Positions 1-5,126 of a DNA stretch of 5,558 nt are shown in pieces. Origin of the DNA: an uncultured Lachnospiraceae bacterium. Its GTDB lineage: Bacteria > Bacillota > Clostridia > Lachnospirales > Lachnospiraceae. The notes beneath the pieces are model-generated. The model saw only the letters and a program-made list of their open reading frames with translations. It was not told the origin of the DNA and searched no databases. Position numbers and translations under genes: made by a program. How positions within the stretch are numbered: position 1 is the stretch's first letter; every line of letters starts with the position of its first letter. The stretch spans positions 1 through 5,558 of the forward strand of contig CAJTQI010000024.1 of NCBI GenBank assembly GCA_910578645.1, in the 5' to 3' direction.

Positions 1-10
1 TTCGGGGTAT

Positions 11-114
11 TCAGGGGCTGTCCCCTGAGTTAGTCCATGCCTGCAAGCGGCATGGATTGGGATTGTGGCTGACACAATCCGATGCTCGCTATCTCTGTGG
101 ACAATGCCACAGAG
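11..114. repeat. Tandem cluster of four perfect stem-loops
   Basis: Four consecutive, non-overlapping hairpins with perfect 7-8 bp stems and short loops: 11-17/22-28 (loop 4), 34-41/49-56 (loop 7), 60-67/73-80 (loop 5) and 93-100/107-114 (loop 6). Stem sequences are unrelated to one another, so this is not a duplicated repeat. None is followed by a T-run on either strand, so they are not ordinary terminators. A competing pairing, 82-87 with 112-117, would open the 93-114 hairpin and could make a switch. Role unknown; RNA protection, a protein landing pad or a single-strand DNA origin are possibilities. Confidence 0.7.
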
Positions 115-316
115 CATTTTTCCTGTGCAGCGGTATTCTTAACGCCTGTCTTACCCTCCGAAAAGAAAATCCTATGTCCCTGCACCTCCGTTCTGGATTT
201 GATTTCTCTTGACTTTTGGATAAATGAAAAAGCCGCCACACCGCACCACGAATGACAGGAGTGTTTTCTCCTGCTCGGATTCGCAATGCTATGTAACGGC
301 TTTGAAATTCAAAACC

Positions 317-358
317 ATGCTGCCATACACCAGCCGAAAAGGGCAGCATAAATTCGGC
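317..358 (-). other. Possible H-type pseudoknot
   Basis: Read on the minus strand the order is: GCCGAA (358-353), 3-nt loop, ATGCTGCC (349-342), 3-nt loop, TTCGGC (338-333), 8-nt loop, GGCAGCAT (324-317). The first and third elements pair over 6 bp and the second and fourth over 8 bp, all Watson-Crick, and they interlock. Loop lengths suit a classical H-type fold on the minus strand: 3 nt to cross the deep groove of the 8-bp stem, 8 nt to cross the shallow groove of the 6-bp stem. On the plus strand the 3-nt loop would have to span the shallow groove of the 8-bp stem, which is too short. The two stems could instead be mutually exclusive alternatives. Confidence 0.4.
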
Positions 359-448
359 AGCGGTCAGCCTTGTCCATTGGCTGACATTCCGTTCTTCCAT
401 CTATGTGCTATTTCATTTTCAATCTTCCAATTCCCTCACGGGTATTTC

Positions 449-478
449 AGAATATCATAGCGGCTGTACCCATGTCAA
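449..478 (-). promoter_or_regulatory. Minus-strand promoter for the structured region
   Basis: A perfect TTGACA (-35, 473-478 read on the minus strand) is followed after 18 bp by TATTCT (-10, 449-454), an acceptable sigma-A type pair. A start near 442 would transcribe leftwards into the hairpin-rich region. A TATGAT box is also present at 454-459, but only 13 bp from the -35, so it is less likely. It lies 124 bp beyond the sigma gene stop, so it is not that gene's promoter. Confidence 0.5.
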
Positions 479-542
479 GATTTTGGGCAAACTGTTTAGT
501 ATTCCCTGTGGACAGGAATTTTATACATCAATTTTATAATTT

Positions 543-566
543 GGCGGGGGAATTTTATCCCCCACC
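543..566 (-). other. G5/C5 hairpin just downstream of the sigma gene
   Basis: GGGGGA (546-551) pairs with TCCCCC (558-563) across the 6-nt AT-rich loop at 552-557. On the minus strand the stem extends to 9 bp through one G-T pair (543-545 with 564-566). It sits about 36 nt beyond the sigma stop codon, so it may mark the end of that transcript, but the bases after it are not a T-run on either strand, so it is not a standard intrinsic terminator. Short G/C-run inverted repeats also occur in some ICE oriT regions, which is a weak resemblance only. Confidence 0.35.
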
Positions 567-601
567 CAATAGCCCGTCAAAAAGCTGTCTTTATTAGTTG
601 G

Positions 602-1027
602 TTATAAAATCTTCCGCAACTTTTTCCGCAGATGGTCTAATCGTGCATAAATAGCCCCTGTTGTCAATCCAACAAGCGGTGCAATTTCCTTTGTGGAATA
701 GCCCTGCATTTTCAGCAGGATGATTTGCAGGGTACGCCTGTCCACCGTAAGCAATGCCCGATACAGAGTTTCGTCCTCAATCTCATCCAGTAAATCAGCA
801 ACGGTCTTTACCTCGGCATTCCGCTCCCTGTCTGCCATTCCCTCAAGGTATTCGCCAAAGTCGCTTGTCCAATGGTAAAACCGCCTGTTGGAATTGAAGT
901 CTGCCCTGTCGTCTGTGCGGATTTGTTCAATGGTGGTTTCATCAACTCCATGCTCCCGTAATATTTTTTCCTCGGCTTCTTTCCAGATAAGCCATTTCCT
1001 GTTCTCCCGTCCGTTGTTGTATGCCAT
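602..1027 (-). CDS. Element-type sigma-70-like factor
   Basis: A 141-residue protein of the small sigma-70-like class found in Tn916/CTn-type conjugative elements, where such factors are thought to help transcribe element genes. The C-terminal part is a sigma region 4-like domain: a helical lead-in (about 74-109), then a helix-turn-helix at about 111-131 with STKEIAPLVGLTTGAIYARL, and a basic tail rich in Arg/Lys. The N-terminal half (WKEAEEK near residues 15-21, and the RRFYHW segment at 48-53) is family-typical but I cannot assign it a defined sigma region; full region 2 is not evident, so it could act as a DNA-binding regulator rather than a complete sigma. The start is set by GGAGG at 1036-1040, 8 nt before ATG. 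The frame is open far upstream (to 1432), but the strong ribosome site and usual family length favour this start. Neighbours: MATE cargo upstream, structured region downstream. Confidence 0.88.
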   Translation of the reverse strand: MAYNNGRENRKWLIWKEAEEKILREHGVDETTIEQIRTDDRADFNSNRRFYHWTSDFGEYLEGMADRERNAEVKTVADLLDEIEDETLYRALLTVDRRTLQIILLKMQGYSTKEIAPLVGLTTGAIYARLDHLRKKLRKIL

Positions 1028-1035
1028 TCTTTTTT

Positions 1036-1077
1036 CCTCCAATCTGAAATTTTTGAAAATGCTAAAAACCAGATTGG
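1036..1077 (-). promoter_or_regulatory. Sigma-gene ribosome site partly inside a hairpin
   Basis: The GGAGG Shine-Dalgarno (1036-1040, minus strand) overlaps a perfect 8-bp inverted repeat, CCAATCTG (1070-1077) with CAGATTGG (1039-1046). An inner T5/A5 pairing (1064-1068 with 1050-1054) can extend it beyond an asymmetric internal loop. The first two G residues of GGAGG would be base-paired, so folding could damp translation of the sigma factor. The pairing is visible; a regulatory effect is inference. Confidence 0.45.
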
Positions 1078-1207
1078 ATAGGAGGCGAACGGCAGCCAAC
1101 AGCAGAAACAGCCCTGCGGCACATTCCGATAAAAAACGACAAAAGAAAAACCGCAAAGCCTCGGTGACCTCTACGGTTATAGGAGATACATATTCTGTTA
1201 AGTGGAG

Positions 1208-1236
1208 ATTATACTTCTGGTTGCATGGCAAGAAGT
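1208..1236 (-). promoter_or_regulatory. Possible sigma-gene promoter with poor -35
   Basis: A perfect TATAAT lies at 1208-1213 on the minus strand. At 17-18 bp upstream there is only CTTCTT or ACTTCT, a poor -35, so an activator may be needed. A 7-bp inverted repeat (1212-1218 with 1231-1237) and GTTGCATG repeats (1220-1227, 1240-1247) surround it. Transcription from about 1201 would leave a leader of about 170 nt before the sigma start. Confidence 0.35.
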
Positions 1237-1319
1237 AGCGTTGCATGGGCAGGGATTTTTTTAACTGGCTTCCTGCTATTCCCCGATATGCTATGTACGG
1301 ATAAATTCTGTGTTGCATG
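1220..1319. repeat. Three GTTGCATG direct repeats upstream of sigma gene
   Basis: GTTGCATG occurs at 1220-1227, 1240-1247 and 1312-1319 in the same orientation. The first two are 20 bp apart, close to two helical turns, and bracket the position expected for the -35 of the candidate sigma promoter. A fourth copy lies at 2982-2989, in the leader of the MATE gene. They may be regulator half-sites; chance recurrence of an 8-mer in AT-rich DNA is the alternative. Confidence 0.35.
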
Positions 1320-1350
1320 AGCAGATAGATTACCGCCCGAAAAAAGAACA

Positions 1351-1389
1351 TAAAAAACCCTCCAAACTTCAAAAACAGGTCTGGAGAGT
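1351..1389 (-). terminator. Intrinsic terminator after the MATE transcript
   Basis: On the minus strand an 11-bp stem (1379-1389 with 1357-1367, including two G-U pairs) closes an 11-nt loop and is followed directly by a run of six T (1357-1352). It would stop leftward transcripts from the MATE gene, about 225 nt beyond its stop, and insulate the sigma gene. The descending arm contains GGAGGG followed at a suitable distance by ATG (1349-1351), a ribosome-site look-alike that is probably incidental. Confidence 0.7.
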
Positions 1390-1482
1390 GTCTGTTAAGT
1401 TTTTTAGGGCATAGCAATACCGCCCACCACACGCCGTTTTTTTATATGGTGAACATCCATGCTATGAATGAAATGCAGGCAA

Positions 1483-1552
1483 TAAGCAATAGCTATCCAT
1501 CTTCTTTTTATCCTCAACACAAATTTGTTTTTTTGCAGATAGCTGTTGCTTA
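1483..1552. repeat. 15-bp inverted repeat with nested palindrome
   Basis: TAAGCAATAGCTATC (1483-1497) pairs with 1538-1552 along 15 bp with a single G-T position; only plus-strand RNA can form that pair, while the minus strand has a C/A mismatch. The 40-nt spacer holds a perfect 10-bp palindrome, ACAAATTTGT (1519-1528). It lies in the 586-bp stretch between the sigma and MATE genes, about 60 bp beyond the MATE stop. No T-run follows, so it is not a classical terminator. It could be a protein-binding site or a relic end of an inserted cargo segment. Confidence 0.5.
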
Positions 1553-1613
1553 AATTGCCACATTAATTTTTTATCCATTGATTCAAGTTTGGTAAAATTC
1601 TTTATGTATATTT

Positions 1614-2939
1614 TTATTGTTTTTCTTTTTTGCTGACATGATAAAAATAAATTGCGCGGATTAATAGCCCTCCAAACCAGCCGATTGGAGCGGCTATCCA
1701 AATTCCATTATAACCAATCTTTGTGCCAGACAAAATAATAGCGACAGGCACTTGAAGACAGCACAGGGAACATATGGAAGCAATCATCGGCACAAATGAT
1801 TTTCCATACCCCAAAAGCAATCCGTTTAATACCTGCATGGCTGCAAAGATAATATAAAAAGCAGGCACAATCTTCAGATAGCTGTTGCCAATATCTAAAA
1901 CAGACGTATCCCTATTGAATATTGATATAAATACAGACGGAAACAATACAATGACAACAGAAATACACGCTGATACTGCAATCCCCATAACCAATGCGTA
2001 TTTCCCGCCTTTCAATACCCTGTCTTTCCTTTTTGCCCCTAAATTCTGGGCAGTAAAATTAGTCATAGCCTGCCCTAAGTTCAAGGCGGGCATTTCTGCA
2101 AAAGCATCTACCTTAGATGCGGCAGTATATGCCGCCATGCAATCCGTGCCAAACCCATTAATCAGAAACTGCAATGACATAAATCCCACACTCACAAATA
2201 CTTGCTGTATCATGGCGGGCGTACCTATCTTCAAGCTCTTTTTTAATTCTGCCTTGTCAAACTGTAAATGCAATACATTAATAAACAAGCTGCGATAATG
2301 TATTTTCATATATACCATACAAACGATAAATGACAAAAGCTGCGATAACACAGTCGCAAATGCCGCCCCTGCCACACCCATTCCGAATGCCTTAATGAAC
2401 AATATATCAAGCACAATATTCAGAAGCGCTGCCACTATCAGAATATATGTAGGTGTTTTTGAATCCCCCATCCCGCGAAGAATATTTGTAAGCGCGTTAT
2501 ATGCAAACGTGGGGATAACGCCGATAAACATAATTTTAAGATATATGTCAGCCGCTTCAAGCAAAGCGGACGGCACTCGGAAGACAAGCAGAATCTGATA
2601 GGAAAAACATATGCCCAAAGCAGCAATTATCAAACTGAGGCAAAAGCAGAAAGCAAATCCCGTATCCATAACTTTTTTCGCAGATTCCATGTCCTTACTG
2701 CCAAAATAACGTGAAACCAATATGCTTGCCCCCATTGAAATGCCCATAGAAAGGGCAATCAGCAGATAGTGTATCTGAAAACTGAACCCTACCGCCGCCA
2801 GACATTCTTTCCCCAAAAAATTACCTACAATAACCGTATCCGCAAGATTATATAGTTGCTGGAATAGATTGCCGACCAAAATTGGCAGTGAAAATAAAAA
2901 TATTGTCTTTAACTCATGTTCTCTCGTTAAATCCTTCAT
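1614..2939 (-). CDS. MATE-family multidrug efflux transporter
   Basis: A complete 441-residue inner-membrane antiporter of the MATE family (typical length 440-460, twelve membrane helices in two six-helix halves), which exports cationic drugs or metabolites using a Na+ or H+ gradient. Visible hallmarks: the first-helix motif SLPILVGNLFQQLYNLADT (residues 17-35, with conserved Pro19 and Asp34), RGMGDSKTP (155-163) after helix 4, NIVLDILFI (174-182), the GVAGAAFAT segment (188-196), and the second-half signature with GQ (289-290) and QNLGA (298-302). Hydrophobic stretches continue to residue 433, and the end is basic (VSKKEKQ), likely cytoplasmic. The start is supported by GGAAAGAGG at 2947-2955, 7 nt before ATG. 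It is transcribed divergently from the MocR-type regulator, whose operator region it shares, and probably ends at the terminator at 1351-1389. Substrate cannot be predicted; I cannot assign a named subfamily. Confidence 0.95.
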   Translation of the reverse strand: MKDLTREHELKTIFLFSLPILVGNLFQQLYNLADTVIVGNFLGKECLAAVGFSFQIHYLLIALSMGISMGASILVSRYFGSKDMESAKKVMDTGFAFCFCLSLIIAALGICFSYQILLVFRVPSALLEAADIYLKIMFIGVIPTFAYNALTNILRGMGDSKTPTYILIVAALLNIVLDILFIKAFGMGVAGAAFATVLSQLLSFIVCMVYMKIHYRSLFINVLHLQFDKAELKKSLKIGTPAMIQQVFVSVGFMSLQFLINGFGTDCMAAYTAASKVDAFAEMPALNLGQAMTNFTAQNLGAKRKDRVLKGGKYALVMGIAVSACISVVIVLFPSVFISIFNRDTSVLDIGNSYLKIVPAFYIIFAAMQVLNGLLLGYGKSFVPMIASICSLCCLQVPVAIILSGTKIGYNGIWIAAPIGWFGGLLIRAIYFYHVSKKEKQ

Positions 2940-3020
2940 TTCGTAACCTCTTTCCTACTAAAATAAAATTTATTCCTTTTTGTTGCATGGTATTGTTTGC
3001 ACACAATACATACAATATAG

Positions 3021-3049
3021 ATTATATTCTTGACTTTGTATGTTTTCAA
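3021..3049 (-). promoter_or_regulatory. MATE gene promoter
   Basis: On the minus strand TTGAAA (3044-3049) is followed after exactly 17 bp by a perfect TATAAT (3021-3026). Transcription would start near 3014, giving a leader of about 75 nt. The -35 lies inside the spacer of the opposing regulator promoter, so the two cannot be occupied by polymerase together. Confidence 0.75.
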
Positions 3050-3058
3050 TGCTAATAT
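3030..3058 (+). promoter_or_regulatory. MocR gene promoter
   Basis: TTGACT (3030-3035) and TAATAT (3053-3058) are separated by 17 bp, a near-consensus sigma-A promoter. The start near 3065 precedes the TTG start codon at 3096 by about 30 nt. The -10 overlaps the rightmost half-site (3056-3065), so bound regulator should repress its own gene. The -35 TTG could be mistaken for an in-frame start codon. Confidence 0.75.
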
Positions 3059-3095
3059 TGTATGTAAGACAATTTTGAGCAGGGAGGGAAAAAGC

Positions 3096-4499
3096 TTGCC
3101 AGTTAATTCTTTTGAAAATTACCCAATGCCATGGATACCCGATAAAGAAAAATTAAAATCACCAATTTATATATCTATTGCGGAACTTTTGGAACAGGAT
3201 ATCCAAAGCGGCAAACTGGCTGGAAATACAAAACTGCCGCCCCAAAGGGAATTAGCAGACTTTCTTGATTTGAACCTAAGCACAATAACCCGTGCATTCA
3301 AGATTTGTGAAAATAAGGGGCTAATCTATGCCAATATAGGGCAAGGCACATTTGTATCCCCAAATGCCGCCATCCCTTTTTTACATAAGGCAAATAACGG
3401 GTGCGTAGAACTGGGCATAATCAGACCTTTTTACCAGTATAATAAGATTGTCGCTGATATTGCGCAAAAAACCATACAACGCAATACTTCCCAGTATCTT
3501 TTTGAATTTGACAGCATATCGGAATCTTACAAGCACAAACAGACCGCCATAAAATGGCTGAAATCTTTCCATATAGAAACAGAGCCTGAAAACATCATGC
3601 TGACGGCAGGAACTCAAAATGCCCTGACGATTGTATTTTTGGCTCTTTTCCACTCTGGAGATAAAATCCTAACTGATTCTTACACTTATTCCAATTTTAT
3701 CGGCTTAGCCAGACAGTTAAATGTCCAGTTGATATCAGTAGCCGCAGATGAGGATGGAATGATACCCGACCTAGTGGAAAAGCAGTGCAGGATAATGGAT
3801 ATAAAAGGAATCTTCCTAATGCCGTCCTGCAATAATCCGACAGGAACTGTCATGTCAATGGAACGAAAAAGGAAAATTGCCAGCCTCATACAGCAATACC
3901 ATCTGATTTTAATGGAAGATGACGCTTATGGATTTATTGCAAATGATACAGGAGAACCGATTCAGACATTGATACCAGATAATACCATTTACCTGCACAG
4001 CCTGTCAAAATCACTTTCAGCAGGCTTAAGATGCGCATATATGGTTATCCCTGATTGCTTAAGACAAACCTTTCTTGAAACGGCTAATAATGTAAATTTG
4101 AAAATACCGCTGCTTAACGCAGAAATTATAAGCGAATTAATTGCAAGCGGCAATGCAGGCAGAATCATAGGGCAGAAAAAAAGACAGGCAAAAGAACGGA
4201 ACAGGATATATAAAAAATACTTTCCAGACAGCATCTGCCCGAATGAATACAGCTTCTTCCAATGGCTGCCCCTGCCTGCCCATTATAACGGTTATCAGTT
4301 GGAAATGCAGGCAACAGACAATGGCATTCATATCTTCTGTTCTGACCGTTTTACCGTTGGCAAAGCTGAATCCACAGCTATAAGAATTGCAACCTGTTCC
4401 CCTGATTCCTTACAACAATTGGAAACAGGACTGAAAACCCTAAAACATTTGCTGGATAAGAATCAGCAATATATTTCACAAGCTAATTTCATAATATAG
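3096..4499 (+). CDS. MocR/GntR-family PLP-fold transcriptional regulator
   Basis: A 467-residue MocR-type regulator: a GntR winged helix-turn-helix (about 23-90; KLPPQRELADFL 46-57, LSTITRAFKICENKGLI 61-77, GQGTF 82-86), a linker, then a fold-type I aminotransferase-like domain (about 105-455). PLP-site residues are kept: AGTQNAL (171-177, phosphate contact), NNPTG (246-250), DDAY (275-278, Asp to the pyridine nitrogen), SLSK with the Schiff-base Lys305, Arg312, and Arg430 in AIRIAT for a substrate carboxylate. It should therefore bind PLP and sense an amino compound rather than be a dead fold. Start: TTG at 3096, with AGGGAGGG at 3081-3088 and 7 nt spacing; an in-frame TTG at 3030 is the promoter -35, and ATG at 3126 lacks a ribosome site. 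Divergent MATE neighbour suggests control of that pump. A catalytic aminotransferase is less likely given the DNA-binding head. Confidence 0.93.
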   Translation: MPVNSFENYPMPWIPDKEKLKSPIYISIAELLEQDIQSGKLAGNTKLPPQRELADFLDLNLSTITRAFKICENKGLIYANIGQGTFVSPNAAIPFLHKANNGCVELGIIRPFYQYNKIVADIAQKTIQRNTSQYLFEFDSISESYKHKQTAIKWLKSFHIETEPENIMLTAGTQNALTIVFLALFHSGDKILTDSYTYSNFIGLARQLNVQLISVAADEDGMIPDLVEKQCRIMDIKGIFLMPSCNNPTGTVMSMERKRKIASLIQQYHLILMEDDAYGFIANDTGEPIQTLIPDNTIYLHSLSKSLSAGLRCAYMVIPDCLRQTFLETANNVNLKIPLLNAEIISELIASGNAGRIIGQKKRQAKERNRIYKKYFPDSICPNEYSFFQWLPLPAHYNGYQLEMQATDNGIHIFCSDRFTVGKAESTAIRIATCSPDSLQQLETGLKTLKHLLDKNQQYISQANFII

Positions 4500-4514
4500 T
4501 TACTCCATTTGAAA

Positions 4515-4543
4515 GGCGGCAAAGAATTATATTCCCTGCCGCC
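4515..4543. terminator. Hairpin between convergent genes
   Basis: GGCGGCA (4515-4521) pairs with TGCCGCC (4537-4543), and an inner GAAT/ATTC pairing extends the stem after a small internal loop. It sits between the convergent regulator (stop 4499) and tnpV-like gene (stop 4552). On the minus strand it is followed by TTT only, and on the plus strand by no T-run, so it is a weak or bidirectional terminator, more plausible for the tnpV side. Confidence 0.45.
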
Positions 4544-4551
4544 AATTCTGA

Positions 4552-4923
4552 TTATATAAAAATAATTTCTCCGTTCACAATTTCCCTCGCACAAGCCCTT
4601 ATATTATTTATTTTGCCTGTCCACTCTATGGCATTTTCTTCCTTTAGCCGTTCCGTTATGTCCTGTGCCTGTTTCATGCTCTCTATAAGCCTTTCAAAGC
4701 GTTCCTGCGCCTGCCTGTCAATGACGGCTAGATAGGAGTTCAGTCTGCCACTTGTGAGAAGATTGGTGTATGTAACCTTGTGGTACTGTTTCAGATAATC
4801 CTGATGCCGCTGTCCCCATGTGCCTATCGGCTGTTCTTCTTCGTTGGGTAATATTAAATCTGGAATAAGATACCCATTTTCTTCGTGATATGTGCCGCCT
4901 AACTGTTCAAATATTGACTTCAT
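4552..4923 (-). CDS. tnpV: TnpV-like transposon protein
   Basis: A 123-residue protein matching the TnpV family named from Tn4451 and widespread in clostridial mobile elements; its function is undetermined. Family features seen: FEQLGG (5-10), GYLIPDL (17-23), acidic stretch EEE then IGTWGQRHQDYLKQYHKV (33-50), TNLLTSGRLNSYL (53-65), a central amphipathic, probably coiled-coil helix with many Glu/Gln/Lys (66-96), and the typical end WTGKINNIRACAREIV (101-116). The length is normal and the frame intact. The start is ATG at 4921-4923, aligned with the family N-terminus; the ribosome site is weak (AAAGAG region), and the frame stays open upstream to 4977 without family resemblance. It is convergent with the MocR gene and lies just downstream of a broken second tnpV head. 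Confidence 0.88.
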   Translation of the reverse strand: MKSIFEQLGGTYHEENGYLIPDLILPNEEEQPIGTWGQRHQDYLKQYHKVTYTNLLTSGRLNSYLAVIDRQAQERFERLIESMKQAQDITERLKEENAIEWTGKINNIRACAREIVNGEIIFI

Positions 4924-5008
4924 ATGCAAAAACTCTTTTTCTGTATGGTTTGGTTTCTGCGGGGCATCTGCAAGCAATGTGTCAGCAGGCTGTATGTATA
5001 TACTATCT

Positions 5009-5074
5009 TTAAGTTAAGTAATCCCCTTGCCGCTCGTATTTGCCGCCCAGTTCCTCAAAAATCGTCTTTGCCAT
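5009..5074 (-). pseudogene. tnpV: Truncated head of a second tnpV
   Basis: A 21-codon frame beginning MAKTIFEELGGKYERQGDYL, which aligns with the start of TnpV proteins and with residues 1-19 of the intact copy next door (KSIFEQLGG, then GYL). After GDYL the expected PDL is missing; Thr and a stop follow, so the rest was lost by deletion or rearrangement at about 5015. It keeps an excellent ribosome site, GGAGG at 5084-5088, 8 nt before ATG. Its frame differs from the intact gene 85 bp downstream, so the two are not one frameshifted gene. The sequences differ enough to be distinct tnpV lineages rather than a recent duplication. Confidence 0.75.
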
Positions 5075-5126
5075 TGTCTGTTACCTCCACATTCTTTTTT
5101 ATTTGAATGTCCGCAAAATCCGTCCT

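Larger units (their letters stand above)
1..445 (-). ncRNA. Candidate structured RNA or structured leader, no protein gene
   Basis: No reading frame here has a ribosome site or a recognisable protein, and open frames on both strands overlap each other. Read on the minus strand below a good promoter, the stretch is packed with perfect inverted repeats: 363-369/379-385 (7 bp), 317-324/342-349 (8 bp), 333-338/353-358 (6 bp), 256-261/268-273 (6 bp), 93-100/107-114 (8 bp), 60-67/73-80 (8 bp), 34-41/49-56 (8 bp) and 11-17/22-28 (7 bp). Such density suggests selection for folding, either as RNA or as single-stranded DNA. It lies downstream of an element-type sigma gene, so it could be a small RNA, the long leader of a gene beyond the left edge, or an oriT or single-strand origin. 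The folds are directly visible; the function is inference, and I do not recognise a named RNA family. Confidence 0.35.
2991..3065. promoter_or_regulatory. Five-half-site operator between MATE and MocR genes
   Basis: Five 10-bp sites fit the consensus TATTGTATGT: 2991-3000 (+, TATTGTTTGC), 2999-3008 (-, TATTGTGTGC), 3008-3017 (-, TATTGTATGT), 3034-3043 (+, CTTTGTATGT) and 3056-3065 (+, TATTGTATGT). The two perfect copies form a 12-bp inverted repeat (3007-3018 with 3055-3066) centred between the promoters. The two right-hand direct copies are 22 bp apart, about two turns. The first two make a 6-bp-stem hairpin in the MATE leader. Direct plus inverted half-sites are known for MocR regulators such as PdxR, so the adjacent regulator is the likely binder. 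Confidence 0.55.

Noticed and set aside
30..400. Overlapping minus-strand frames of 69 and 103 codons
   Set aside because: They overlap in different frames, match no domain I recognise, and run across the hairpin array. A GGAGG-like AACGGAGG at about 186-193 is present but does not set a start for either frame.
224..460. 78-codon plus-strand frame starting KKPPHRTTNDR
   Set aside because: No ribosome site, low-complexity chance-like composition, overlapped by an opposite open frame and by strong inverted repeats; more likely incidental to the structured region.
501..519. Imperfect palindrome ATTCC...GGAAT
   Set aside because: Folding would leave a 2-nt loop or need a bulge, so it is not a stable hairpin.
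888..1238. 116-codon plus-strand frame opposite the sigma gene
   Set aside because: Antisense shadow of the sigma gene and its leader, with no ribosome site or family resemblance.
1462..1578. 38-residue frame (start at 1578) downstream of the MATE gene
   Set aside because: No ribosome site, and it is mostly made of the 15-bp inverted repeat region; no recognisable similarity.
4924..4977. 18-residue N-terminal extension of the intact tnpV
   Set aside because: TnpV similarity begins at the ATG at 4923, and no ribosome site supports the upstream start.
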